A DNA stretch of 64,000 nt, taken from the NCBI GenBank assembly GCA_033961575.1, contig CM066741.1:2485715-2549714 (forward strand). Direction: 5' to 3'. Positions within the stretch are counted from its first letter, which is position 1; each line of letters starts with the position of its first letter. Source of the stretch: Aselliscus stoliczkanus. Lineage: Eukaryota > Chordata > Mammalia > Chiroptera > Hipposideridae. The notes below the pieces were generated by a model. It was not told the DNA's origin. It was given only the letters and a program-made list of their open reading frames with translations, and did not search any database. Position numbers and translations under genes: made by a program. Shown here in pieces: positions 30,326 through 41,825 of this stretch.

Positions 30326-31429
30326 CTAAGACACAGCGAGAACCTCTCAGTGGAGTTGCAGCTTGCACATGAGAGTGCATTCTTATGAAATCATTAAGTT
30401 TAATGGCCTAATGATGGTTCGGCAACTTGCTTTTCTCTTGCGGGTCTTTAATCTTTTATTCAGGGGATGCTTTGCTTTTGGGGAAGCACCAAGAAAAACT
30501 GGCTTTGAGTGCGCTCGGCTGGGAGACTGCCGGCGGAGCCTGCTCCCTCTCGGTGAGTGATGAACGACACTTAATGAATCCCGAGACCCGCAGGGCTGGA
30601 TGCTGGGGTGACTTGTGAGGGCTGGAGGAGGTCTGGGCTGCAGACAGACGGACAGAACGACGCGTGCGAGGAAAGAGCACTGGGTCCCGGCGGGTTCCGT
30701 CTGCGGACGGAGGGGAACCGGGAACTGCCCTGCCGCCTTCAGCTCCGCTGTCCAGAGCCGCTGAAACGGAGACCCTGCAAGGGCTTTGCAAAATACAAAG
30801 CGCTCTAGAAATGGAGAATGCCATCAAGAAGGTGCTAGCCTTCAGGCACGCCAGGTGACACTCGAGCGACCCTTCATTCATTTACAGGGAGCCTGGGGGG
30901 TGCCGGGGAGAGCTGGCACTGGGGGGGCGGAGAAAGGGGGAGAGATGAACAGGGCGCAGCCCTGAGCCTCAGGCCTTCGCTAAAATGAAACCTGAGGTCT
31001 GAGCAGCGCCTCTCGGGCAGCGGTCCCCACCCCGCTATCTCCTCAGCACGCTTCCTCAGACGCTCCACATACTTACTGATCTCCACCACTCTCCCCCCAT
31101 AAACACCAGAAGTAAGGCTGCACGACTTAGTGACCGTCACTGCTGGAATTACATAAAACAGCGCCCAGAATACAGCAGCTCCTCAAGAAACGTTTGAATA
31201 AATGTACTCGAGGCAGGCCCAGAGTTTAGACCAAGGTGGGCCACATGACGCCGGGGGAGCGGGCTGGAAGAGAACACGCACAATCGTCCTTGGTCAGAGA
31301 GAAACGCACCCGATTAGTGGGCAGAAACCATCTTTAGCTAACTTCCTGTGTGGCTAACAGCTGGACCTAGGGCTCTCCTAAGTATTTATCTAGGATGAAG
31401 CCATCCCCAGGGTTTGTAAACATTTTTAA

Positions 31430-31830
31430 TTGCCAAATCACCTCTCGTCTTTCCCCCATCCAACCCATTTTACCTTCTCTGCCACAGCGATTTCCCCGGT
31501 ATGCAGTTGTTCACCTTGTTCCCTGCTCAGAGCCCAGCCAGGCTCCTCAGCGCCATGGATAAACACGTGGGACCTTCTGTGCAAGGCTTATCATTGCTTT
31601 ACAATCTCCACCCCCTCATCCTTCCACAGTCCCCGGCAACTCTACACACACCTTGCTGTTTCATGCCCTTCTCTGCTTTCTAGAAATGTCCTTGGCCCTT
31701 TGACAAGAGAATTCAGGGAGTCTTTCCTGAACCTCATTGGCTGCCCCGCAATTCCCATTGAGGGGTGTCCTCCACTTGTCTACTGTTGTCCCCCCCTCCC
31801 TCACACGATGCCTGGCATGTAGGGAGCACG
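31430..31830 (+). mobile_element. L2-like fragment
   Basis: CTTCTCTGCCACAGCGATTT, TACAATCTCCACCCCCTCAT and CACACGATGCCTGGCATGTA resemble L2 3' sequence; diverged. Confidence 0.45.
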
Positions 31831-32467
31831 TGCTTAAGACCCCAGGCTCCCTCAATTTCTCCCCCTCGGTCCAGAGCTCAGCATCTCCCCCACCCTCTGT
31901 CGTACCACCTGTCAACCCGGTGACACGCACCCTCACCTGCATTTCTGCATTTCTTTCCATCTTTGTGGGAAGGACCGACCCTGCTTTCCCCGGTTCCCAC
32001 TTCTAGTTCCTCCAAGCAACTCAACAGTGAAGCTGGCCCCGCGGGGGAGTGTTACCTGTCTCCAAGGTAACAGGCTGCACCACTGCAGCCTGAGGCAGGG
32101 ACAGGCGAAAACCTTCCTCACCCCTGGGAAGCTCCGGCCCTTTGTTGTCAACAAGCTCACCCAGGGCACTCTGCTGTCCTCCACCCCCCGTGAAGTCTGG
32201 AAGCAGGACCAGACCCCGTTTCTGTTTTTGGAACTTCTGGGTCAGCACTGAAGGATGGTTTAGACCAGGCGAGCCCTGGGCCCGCCACCTCCCTGTGGTA
32301 GGCACGGAAACCAGACGGAGTGAAGGGCAGTGCCTCTCTCTTCCCCTCGGATTCCCTGGGGTCCCTGGGAGGGGCCTGGCAGCCCCACACCCACAGGCCC
32401 CGCCCCGCCCTGGCTAGGACAACAGCAAGCTCCTCGACACCCCAACATCAGCAGAGGTCATCTACTG

Positions 32468-32614
32468 CAGCGGTGCCCCAACCCTGGTCCCCATCAGCAT
32501 GTGTTGTTTGCAAATAACACACACGAACTGGGCTAAAGCTGGGAACACGCTCTAACAATGGCCCCGGGGGATTATGATGTCACCGGCCCTTGGCCCATAG
32601 TTGGGGACCTCTTT
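32468..32614 (+). mobile_element. Possible short hAT-like element
   Basis: Left end CAGCGGTGCCCCAACCCTGG and right end (reverse complement) AAGAGGTCCCCAACTATGG pair as imperfect inverted repeats, resembling the GGTCCCCAACCCC terminal motif of a mammalian hAT family. Confidence 0.4.
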
Positions 32615-33484
32615 AACTCTATCATGGATGGCAAGAGGGACGTGACGTACCCCCATGTCAACCCACCTGTAAGTGGCTAACGGATCTGCACTTCGTTTTT
32701 CTTATCCAGATCACTTCTCAAATCACTGTCTTCACTTTCTGAACCTTTATCATTTAGAACACAACCTACCGTGGTCATCACCATATGGCAGAGAACCCCT
32801 CAGATGTTGACCCCACAGTGGCTCCCATAGGCCAGGTCAGAAACAAAAACACCCCTTCAAAACAGAAACTGCTTACCTACCACCAGTCATGGGGCAGAAT
32901 AGTCAGGGGCTGAGAGCAGCAGGTGGAAATCCAGGGCGTTTGGTCACCACCAAGGCAGGAGGACGGGGACCAGAGAGGTAAGGAAGTGAGAGAAGTCGGA
33001 GTCACAAGCCGCCTCTGGGAACAAGAGGGGAGGGCCCTTGTGCCCTCCTTACCGGAGACCCTGGGGGAAGGGGCTGGCTAGCTTTGGGACCATTTTTGGA
33101 GACACAGGGACCTGACCGAGAGTTTACCACCCTTACAACTTCCGTTGCTCCTGGATCCATGGGTTTTCAACATTTTACAAGTAAAACCCAGCATTGCAAA
33201 GTGATTGTTACTGCTTTTTTCTGCCTGAGTTTACAGGACACAGATGTTCTGGATGTGTGTGCCAGATGGTTAAGCAGAGTAAGATTTTTCAGGCACTAGA
33301 ACCAGCCAAGAGGAAAGCAACGTGTGGGCACCGTTGCGCTCAGCTCTCCTCAGGCCACACGGGGCTCATGATTGGCCCCATGGAGGGATCGAAGCACAGT
33401 AGGAATTTCTCTTACTTTAGTTCTTGGGGCCTGATCAGGGTCTACTCATCTCCGGTCTTTATTTAGGAACTCTAACCTGGTCCC

Positions 33485-34437
33485 ATTACCGCAAGTATAT
33501 CTGCTATGGTCTGAAAGTGTCTCACACCAAAATTCATCTTGGAAACGGAACGCCTACGGTAATGAATGGTATTAGGAGGGGGCCTCATGACCTCGAGATC
33601 ACAAGGGCAGAGCCCTCAGGAATGGGATCAGCACCTTGATAAAAAGGGCTCTCGGGGCTCCCCAGCCGCCTTCCACCACGTGAGGATACAAGAAGTCTGC
33701 AGCCCAGAGAGGGCCTTTACCCGGTCAGCCTGGCACCCTGACCTTGGACTTCCAGCGTCCAGAACTGTGAGAAATAAACTTTTTAAAGTGATGTTGCAAT
33801 GAACATTGCTTTACATCTTTGTGCACTGACATTTTATTTCTCTTAAGACACAAAATAAAATGTATGAATCTTGGGACTTTAAAACTAAAAGACCCAAAAA
33901 AACGAACTTTTTTGTCTTAAGTTCACAGCAGGCTCGCTTGGTGACAAAACCTGACTTGAACTGGCATGGGGTTAGCTAGTCTTTATTTATTGTTTAATGT
34001 GACTATTTAGATGTTTTGTGATTATGGAATGCTGCCTCAGTCTATGGGGGTGTTATATAAAATATAGTATAAGCACTGGATTGATTTTTTTAATCTTAAA
34101 AAAAAATTCTAAAGCTTTTAACTTCTTTGAAAAATACTGCAGCAATGTGCTGTATTTACTCCTTAAAACCCTTATGTGTTGGAATGAGCAGAGATTGTGG
34201 TAACTGATGACTTTGTTTTCATCATCTAAAACCCTCTTTTCTTTTTTTAAAATTGAGATTTCATTGACATGTACCATTATATGAGTTTCAGGTGTACAAC
34301 ATAATGATTTGATGACTGTATATACTGCAAAATGATCACCACAGTAAGTCTAGTTAATACCCAGTTAAATTCGTTTTTTATAAATCACCTAGTCTGTGGT
34401 ATTTCATTACAGCACCCCAAACAGACTAAGACAGTAT
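33485..34437 (+). mobile_element. MaLR/MLT1-type LTR interrupted by L1-derived sequence
   Basis: GCTATGGTCTGAAAGTGTCT, GCACCTTGATAAAAAGGGCT, CCAGAACTGTGAGAAATAAA, then after about 600 bp the terminal CACCTAGTCTGTGGTATTTC and CCCAAACAGACTAAGACAG. The gap contains an L1 3' segment (34238-34368: TTGACATGTACCATTATATG, AAATGATCACCACAGTAAGT). Confidence 0.75.
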
Positions 34438-36402
34438 TATTGTGTGATTATATATTGTTAGATCTTAATTTGCGGTTTGCTTTATTTCTTACCTCCATTT
34501 CAAGCCAGTAGCAGGTGCTTTTTGTTGGGTTGAGAAGGAGCAGCCTGAAGTCAACAACTTCTTCTGTTTTTTTTTTTGTAAAAGCCTAAGAGGCGAACTG
34601 AAATATTAGTGACACGCCCAAGTGTGGGAAGTAAGAGTGTGTTTAATGTGAAGAGGAAAGTGGGAGCGTATGAGCAGTCTCCCGGTTCAAAGAGACAGAA
34701 GCCCACCTCAAACTGGCTTACGGGGAAAACAGGGAATTTGCTCAAACGACAGAAAAATCCAGGAATTGTTCTGGCTTCAGGCAGGGCTCAATCCACAGGC
34801 TGAAATGATGCCAACAGCTTGGCTCCATTTCACAGCTTCCTGTCTTCTGCGATGGCTTCCTCCTTAGGCAGGATCTGCCTGAGTTGCTGGCGTGGACGGG
34901 CAGCACTAAGAACCTTCCCCCCTCCCCCCCACACACATACACTGAGCAACCCTAAAGGAAGAACCTCTTTTCCAGGAGTTCCAGCAAAGTCCCAGGCTTG
35001 GCTTGGTCACATGACATGCCCATTACTGAACCCAGCACTTGGCCTTGCCCAGGCCTGGCCTCTGTTCCAGCCCTGGAGCCAGAGAAACCACGTAGCCTGA
35101 GGGCATAAAGGGGGCCGTTTTCCAAATAAAAGAGGTGGGGCTTGTGTGTCTTTTTACCAAGGAAGGGAACATGAGCACTAAGCACACATACCTCTGAGGG
35201 AAGCCAATGTGGGAGAGGTTAGTCCCGAGAAGTCAAGGAATCGGAGATCTGAAAATCAGAGGGAGCAGAGACCTGCTCGGTGTTTGGGGACAATGCTTTG
35301 GTGAGATGGACCCCAAGTATGCAGGGAGAAAGCCCACAGGCACAGCGGTTCCCAGCTCCTCCCAGTTTACCAGTCCACAGTGTGGGAGGGTCACAGCATC
35401 ATTCAGCCTGGGACAGTTACTGTCTCAGTAAGTGCAGACAGATGAAAAACTACCGGAGGGGCCTTTCTAAGGGTTGAGCCCTGAACCTCTTCACAACCCC
35501 AAGGTAACCCAATAACCACAGATTTCCCTGAACAAGGTAGAAGGGACCTAGCTGATTGCTTTTTTTTAAGTGCTTCCGCGGGGACAGGGAGTAGTCTGTT
35601 TGGATAAATCTACCTGGGTGTTCAATTCTTGAAAGGGTCCCAATAAAATCAATGGGTGACATCGAATTCACCAATCAAGGAAGTTAGCACTATACAACAC
35701 CACTTAGAGAAAACTGCAGAGACAAACTTGACAATGAAAGGAAAATGATGGAAGATTCCACGAACAGCTTAATAATAACTGACATATTTCTTTTTCCCCC
35801 AACAAAATGTATAACATTCCAATTATCTCTAAGGAGGGACTACCTTTCATGGTTGTTTGCATTCCACATCCAGAAGAAGCAAACCATAGATTTGGCTGCT
35901 CAGCCTGAGCCAAGAAATCATGCAACTGGGACAAGCTATTTTTATTCCGCTTCGTCTAGCCAAACTGGCACTGTGGGACAACCCAATGTGCTCGATTTGA
36001 AGTCAGGGAAACTAGGTTTGCAACCCAATTCACAAATTACAAGTACAGAACTTGGAGTAAATGGTTCCCTCTTCTGATCTAAGTTTTCTTCTAGTCTATA
36101 AAATACTACCCCTACTTCACAGGCAGATGGTGAAGATGACACGGAAAAGCACATAACATGAATTCAATGTTCATTTCTTTCTCCAAACTCTTACTGAATG
36201 CCACTATTTCTTAACCACAGAGCTTTTAAAAACACTAATTGCCTTAAAGAGTACTTGATATGCTTCAGTTAGAATGTCAGGTTATTATATTTCAGGAAGT
36301 TTCTGTTACCTCAGGTCTAAGATCACAGCATCATTTGTAATAGCAAATGCTTGGAAGCAACCTAAATATACACCAACAGGGAGAAGTATACATACGGGGA
36401 TA

Positions 36403-36582
36403 CCAAAAAAATGCACACATTTTAAGAGATGTTATCTATGAATTACTTTTCAAAGTGGAATTACGGTAGCAATGTGTAGTGTGACATTCGCTCAAAAAAT
36501 GGCATTAATCGCATGAATGCTGGTGTCATTCATTGTATTGTCATTTTAATAGCTTTTTTCTTTCTTAAAATGTGTATACTTT
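36403..36582 (+). mobile_element. Mariner-like MITE (tentative)
   Basis: Left end CCAAAAAAATGCACACATTT and right end ACTTAAAATGTGTATACTTTT-like sequence are imperfect inverted repeats (shared core ACACATTTTAAG), each next to TA. About 180 bp, no coding capacity. Confidence 0.5.
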
Positions 36583-36806
36583 TAGCACCATGTGTGTATG
36601 TATGCATATGTGTGTATCACACATATACACACTATACAGCTATTTAAAATGAGGGAGAGCTGGATTTACTGACACAGATAGTCATCATAAATTAAATTTA
36701 AAAAGAAAGTAGTGGCAGATATGTATGTGATCTTGCTTCTGTTAAAACAACTGAACAGATTTATCTATCTACCTATTTATCTATCTATAAATAATAGCAA
36801 AATGTC

Positions 36807-36952
36807 TGGAAAAATACCTAATAACTGTTAACAGCAAGTTCTCTCTGGGGGGTGGATTTTTGGGGGGAGGAAGCTTTTAACTTCCTGGAAAAATACCTAA
36901 TAACTGTTAACAGCAAGTTATCTCTGGGGGGTGGATTAAGCTTTTAACTTCC
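36807..36952 (+). repeat. Direct tandem duplication, 79 and 67 bp
   Basis: Both units run TGGAAAAATACCTAATAACT ... AGCTTTTAACTTCC. The second unit lacks an internal 12-bp G-rich piece. Few substitutions, so the event is relatively recent. Confidence 0.9.
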
Positions 36953-37615
36953 TATATTCATTTAAAAAAATTACAGACGTTACAGTAAAAAAAGAAAAAT
37001 CCTTTCATCCCTGTTAAGGGTCACGGTAACCTCCTTCTCATAACAGCACTTAAGACACGAAAGGCACTGATGACGTGAAAGCAGAAGTGGGTAAAGCCTC
37101 AGAGTGGGGCGTGAGTGGGGGTCAGGCTGCAACATGAGTCCACTCTGCTCCTAACTAACTGTATCTGCAAAATATGCGGAAAGACGGTGTAGTCCAAGTT
37201 TTCTTAAATATGTGGATTATTTTTACCCCTAGAGCAATTTATCATGGATAATGGATTTTCTTTGATTGGTTCTTCAGCTGCATTTGCATTCTGTCCTAGA
37301 GAACAAAGCAATATCAATGAGTTTTTACTTTTTAATTTAGGAAAATGCCTGAGTTGTCTTGGACAATGTAATATTTAGGCAACACGCAGAGTGCCAGCGT
37401 CAGGGCACAGCATTAATTTTCCTGACTTTTCCAGACAGATAATAAATGGAGACTGATTTAATAGTGACCAAATACACTGGCGATATTTACTGAAGTGTCA
37501 TTAAATGGTCAGTTGGGGATGACCACATCTAAAAGGAGATCAAACCCTTGAGCCTACTCCTTTCAGCAGAAAGAATTAAAACCATCTTGGCAGACCAAGT
37601 CCTTATGAAACGTAC

Positions 37616-37780
37616 CAAATGTATGGCTCCAAGATAGCGGAGAACCCACAAGGTTGAAGAAGCCTCGAGTTCTTTCAGGATCAATAGGGTGTTCGCCTCG
37701 TCCTGGTCCGCTGTGTAGGTATCAATCTTAGAACACTGTGAGTTCAGGGGCAAGGGGGTCTTGAAGTCCACAGAAAAACC
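37616..37780 (-). CDS. Candidate coding exon, unassigned
   Basis: 165 bp open on the minus strand (55 codons, phase 0 both ends), acceptor TTGACCTCTAG, donor CATTTG|GTACGT. It encodes GFSVDFKTPLPLNSQCSKID, then DQDEANTLLILKELEASSTL and ends YLGAIHL. CpG-containing codons and amphipathic composition look protein-coding. I do not recognise the family. It lies upstream of VWA3A on the same strand, but its phase-0 end does not fit the split codon opening the 27.7 kb exon, so a further exon would be needed. It may be an early VWA3A exon, a separate small gene, or chance. Confidence 0.45.
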
Positions 37781-37826
37781 CTAGAGGTCAATGAAACTGG
37801 CATATATTATACAGTCAAATACTTAC

Positions 37827-37895
37827 CAATGAAATAACCACACTTACTGATATAGGCAAACCTTTGCTTTCAGGAGGAAGTCCACTGAGACAAGC
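37827..37895 (-). CDS. Possible small exon upstream of the candidate exon at 37.7 kb
   Basis: 69 bp open frame (23 codons, phase 0) between acceptor TATCTTCCAG and a strong donor TTG|GTAAGTATT. It reads ACLSGLPPESKGLPISV and would join in frame to the exon at 37616-37780. The intron between them would be only 46 bp, which is unusually short, and internal GTAAGT sites compete. Weak on its own. Confidence 0.2.
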
Positions 37896-38109
37896 CTGGA
37901 AGATAGCTGCCTGGGTCTTTCAAATCTCCAGGAAACAGTGTCATAATTTTCCTTTAAAACCTGGCCTCGAATTTAGTTATGATAATTCAATTCATGAGTA
38001 AAGCATTGTTCCATGTCTCTAGGGAATATGAGAAAGCCACATTTCTTCCATGGAAGAGTTCATCATCTAGTTATAGAGAAATATTTAATACTAAAGTAAC
38101 AGCACTGAT

Positions 38110-38275
38110 ATTTGAATGCTTCATCTCACTCTAACAATAACCCTATGATGTAGGGTACTATTAACCCCATTCTACAGATGAGAAAACCAAGGCTCACAGA
38201 GGCCAAGTGATTTACTAAAGGTCACAGCTAGAACTGAGGGGCTGAGATGTGAATCCAGGCAGTGTTCTCCCCTCT
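38110..38275 (-). repeat. MIR fossil
   Basis: Reverse MIR: CCATTCTACAGATGAGAAAA, CCAAGTGATTTACTAAAGGT, GATGTGAATCCAGGCAG. Confidence 0.9.
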
Positions 38276-38368
38276 AGTAAGTTCTGTTACAGAGGTTTAA
38301 GTGGAAGAGCAACAAAGCACAAAGAATGAAATATATTTCCAATTTCCAATACGGGAGGGAGGAGGGTA

Positions 38369-38521
38369 GTCCCGGCACGGCCAGGCCAGCGCGGGTGCAG
38401 GGAGAGAAGGCACGGGCTGGTCCCGGCAGAGCCAGGCCAGCGCGGGTGCAGGGAGAGAAGGCACGGGCTGGTCCCGGCAGAGCCAGGCCAGCGCGGGTGC
38501 AGGGAGAGAAGGCACGGGCTG
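38369..38521 (+). repeat. 51-bp minisatellite, three tandem units
   Basis: Units at 38369-38419, 38420-38470 and 38471-38521, each GTCCCGGCA...CACGGGCTG. Units two and three appear identical, unit one differs by about one base. GC-rich in an AT-rich setting. The unit length is a multiple of three, so frames stay open on both strands. Confidence 0.95.
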
Positions 38522-38839
38522 GGTTGTGTTTCAATGAGGAGAGAGGGGGGAAGAAGAATGAAGAGACGGCCGAAGCCAGGTTCCGAAGGGGGCTCAGTGC
38601 CATGCTAAGGAAGTTTGGCTGCATTCTGGAGATAGTGGGAAGGACAGGAACTTCACTAAAGAAATGATCTGCTTTCACTTGTTAGGATTATTTTGGCAGA
38701 AATAATTTGGAGGGGTTGAAGTAGATGGAGAGGAGTTCAAGGAAGACTGACTGGTTCAAGCAGCCACAGAATTTGAACAGCTGTGTAGGTCAAGAACGGC
38801 CCAAAGCCCATTGGTCAAAGATATTCTGTCCTGTGTCCA

Positions 38840-38970
38840 GTGCTCTGCTGGCCGAGCTGTGTGACTTTGGGAAAACCAATGAGCCTTTCTGAGTCCTTCA
38901 TTCCTTCATCTGGAAAATGGAAACACTGAAATGCTCTTATAGATTTCATCCAGCTCTGAAATGTTATGAG
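38840..38970 (+). repeat. MIR fossil
   Basis: GAGCTGTGTGACTTTGGGAA and CTTCATCTGGAAAATGGAAA. Confidence 0.75.
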
Positions 38971-39484
38971 TCTCATGAAAAATTTCTCCTTGAAATTTAA
39001 TCTTGGGTGGTCCTAGTCTGTGGAACTGGAGTTCATTTGTAGAAACCTTGAATGCTCTTGAAAAATATCATCTCGGTGTTTTCTTCTGCTGGGAAAAGAA
39101 CCAAAATTCTAAAAATTAATATAGCATTATGCTTTCTATCTTTAATACCATTTATAAATAACTACTTTTATTGTGTTGCTGGGTAACTGTGATGCAGAAG
39201 AGTTGACTTTGCATAAAAGGAACCCAGTCTTCTAGTCTTGGTGTGTTTTCTGTCATCTCAGTGACTAGAACTGATATTTCTGAACCCGTGTTATTGTTTT
39301 TAAAGCCAGTTTGTTGCCTTTTCATAACGTATTACCAAAGAGGAAGAAAACGCATCCCCATCCCCCCACTTAGAAGTTCAGTATGAGTCTACCATTAATT
39401 ACATTTTCCGATTGACCTATTCATTCATGTTTACAGAAAAGAACTCTTCAAATACCTCTAATCCATATTATAGATCAGGGTAAG

Positions 39485-39615
39485 TTCTGGATGGTGTGAA
39501 GACAGGGTGATCAAGTCATCCCCAGTTACCTGGGACTTTCTCAGTTATAGCACTGAAAGTCTCATGTCCTGGGAAACCCCAGTCTCAGGCAAACCGGGAT
39601 GGTTGGTCACCCTAA
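39485..39615 (+). mobile_element. MER53-like non-autonomous DNA transposon
   Basis: GGGTGATCAAGTCATCCCCA at the left and GGATGGTTGGTCACCCT at the right form imperfect terminal inverted repeats; interior CAGTTATAGCACTGAAAGTC. Confidence 0.65.
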
Positions 39616-40866
39616 GAAAATGCCCTTAAGATCCAGAACTCAAGAATGTCCAACTCCTAGCTTGTGTTAAGCACCTAATTCCTCCTGAGGCTCCTGAAGA
39701 GGTCATATAAGTAAGAGAAAGGTAAAAAGTATTCCATCTACTCCTGACTTGTCATTAGGCTGGGCTAATCCCAACCCCTCCAGACAGCTGCTACAGGAAC
39801 GCTGTGATGGGCCACAGGGACCAGTCTAGAGAGCAAGGCCTCTATCTATTGCTCCTTCGACCCAAGTTTTAAAATCTCAGAAGCTAAGATCCTCTGGCCT
39901 GCAGTAAAACAGAAGACTGAAGCAAAGAGGAATGGGCTTCGGTCTTTGTGCAAGGAAGAAGGAAAAAGAGACGGCTGGTTCTGGGGCCTTGGCTCAGCGT
40001 CTCTCCTGGTCCACGGAAACACGATGCAGCAGAGAGAGGCACGTGTGTGGTCTGTATTGCTGAGTGACTCTTACCGGTAAACAAGGCCTAAGGGGCGTTC
40101 TGGAATATGAACGCCACCTCTTCCCCAGTTGGGGAGCTGGGAGTAGGAGTGAAGGAAGACATGGGCAGCTGTCCTCCCACACGATGCCAACAACGAAACC
40201 AAACCAACGGGCATGGCAGTGTCACTGTGTGAAGATGCAAAACCTCTATCAGAAGTCAACTTTTGAAATAAATTTTAAAAATCAAAGCTTATTTCAAAGT
40301 AATAGAAGACTTTTTAGTTTCTTTAGTAGACAATTTATTTTGATAAACTTGCTCAATAACAAAAATACAAGTGAAGAAAATTATGTTCATTTTATACAGT
40401 TTGTATTAACAATTTGTTTTGAAACTATTAATTGAAAAATGTTATAACCAATTAGAAAACAATTCTTAATAAAGTTCGGGGTAATATACAGACCTTGATC
40501 ACAAACTTCAAAATCTCTGGAGGTGATACAACTAATAAATCCTATGTAGGGAATACTACCTACACAGGCCACTTTTTTCCTTCATATATTTTTATCCTTC
40601 AAAACTTAGCTCTGAAAGACAGCTTACTGTTTTGTATTATGACTGTAAATTTAATTTTTTAAAGATCAAAGTGGGTTGATAAAACAATTACTACAACCCA
40701 AGTAACTGTGGCTAGTAGTCTTTTAATAAAGACAAAACAAATGCAACGTGTTCTTTCCACGAAGCCCACAATGGAAAATAACATCTAAGAGGATATTTGA
40801 AGTTGGGTCCAATCCTTTCTCCGGGCCTTTCCTCTAAATCAACAGATTGTGTGTCACCAGGACTAT

Positions 40867-40872
40867 TTTATT
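40867..40872 (-). terminator. Candidate MOSMO polyadenylation signal
   Basis: AATAAA on the minus strand, about 3.2 kb after the stop codon, followed within 30 nt by a TGGTG-containing downstream element. The alternative signal at 40334-40339 has a weaker downstream region. Confidence 0.4.
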
Positions 40873-41817
40873 CTTTTTCTTAACAGATTCAACAGTGAAT
40901 TCATAGAACATCAAGTGGGGATATCAAAGCTTTAGGCAAAAGGGTGAAAACCAATGAAGTGTTTTGGTCATCTAGAACATTAAAAAGGAAAAAAAAAAAA
41001 AAGAGCCGTCCTTCAAAAATAAAACAAATGGAACAGAAAATAAGTTTATAAGTAGAAGAGTCAGGAAAATTACATACACACATGAACAACATAGAACATG
41101 GATTACCTTTGGAAAGAATCGTACTGAAATGTTTGCTTTTAATGAAGTGAAGGTTTTCCACGTTTACAGATGTTTAGGCATGTTCAATAGGAGCTTCCAA
41201 AAATTTCAAACTAATTAAGTCCTGTGCAAATAAAACCTATAAATAGTTTTCAGCAGATTTTACAGTGACGTTCTTAGGCATGAGAATAATTCACACACTC
41301 TAAAAACAATGTAACAGACAAAAGGTTGACAAATGATTGCACCATAAAACAGTGTTTTATATACAGTTTACAAGATATGATTTCCTGCTATAAATTAATA
41401 CTGTACTATATAGTACTTATTATAGTGACCTTTTTCAAAGCAACTGCTGACAGTTGTCTCTCTTTTCACTTACAGGATGTATAGAATTTTATATGAATGA
41501 GTCCATTTCAATGTTTGGTCTGGAAGAGTACAAAGATCTGACTTCATGTCAGCTATTTGAGAAGACCCTTTTAATCCCGGGTTAGAGTGCTGACTGGCTA
41601 GAGGGCATTTTCTTCTATCAGTCCTTTATGCACTTGACCCCCAAGATGGTGATGAAATTAAAGACAATTTAATGGTTTGGGTAATAGATACAAATAAAAC
41701 CTTAAATTCTGTTATCTTCTATGCGATACCACTGTAAGTGAAAGAAGTAAACAGTGGGGAAATTCTTAGCAGCTGAGAAACTTTCTCTCCCCATGCTCAT
41801 GATCCAGTTAAAAAAAC

Positions 41818-41825
41818 TATTTACA
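41818..41825 (-). promoter_or_regulatory. Pumilio response element motif in MOSMO 3' UTR
   Basis: Minus strand TGTAAATA, an exact UGUANAUA match. Two further matches (TGTATATA) lie at 41358-41365 and 43397-43404. Motif match only; no binding evidence. Confidence 0.35.

Larger units (their letters stand above)
36330..36965 (+). mobile_element. L1 3'-end fragment with inserted MITE and tandem duplication
   Basis: CTTGGAAGCAACCTAAATAT, AGCTATTTAAAATGAGGG, GGAAAAATACCTAATAACTG and CTCTGGGGGGTGGA follow the LINE 3' pattern. A roughly 180-bp element at 36403-36582 separates the first two. Confidence 0.65.
27721..40844. other. Region between the VWA3A exons and the MOSMO 3' end
   Basis: 13 kb that should hold the missing VWA3A 5' exon or exons and promoter. 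I recognise L2 (29.06-29.99, 31.43-31.83 kb), MER5A (28.2 kb), a MaLR LTR split by L1 (33.48-34.44 kb), an L1 3' end with an inserted MITE (36.3-36.96 kb), a tandem duplication (36.81-36.95 kb), a minisatellite (38.37-38.52 kb), a MER53-like element (39.5 kb) and one unassigned candidate exon (37.6-37.8 kb). No CpG island is obvious at either end. Confidence 0.6.

Noticed and set aside
31010..31145. Minus-strand frame with SGVYGGRVVEISKYVERLRK and a GTAAGT donor-like site
   Set aside because: The apparent acceptor lies at the edge of a MIR-like remnant, the frame continues through the donor, and it matches nothing I know in VWA3A.
38369..38521. CRISPR-like direct repeats
   Set aside because: The units are contiguous with no spacers, and the context is a vertebrate genome.
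38274..38678. 134-codon minus-strand and 113-codon plus-strand frames with a 17-residue repeat
   Set aside because: Both exist only because the 51-bp minisatellite unit is divisible by three; there is no splice, start or family support.
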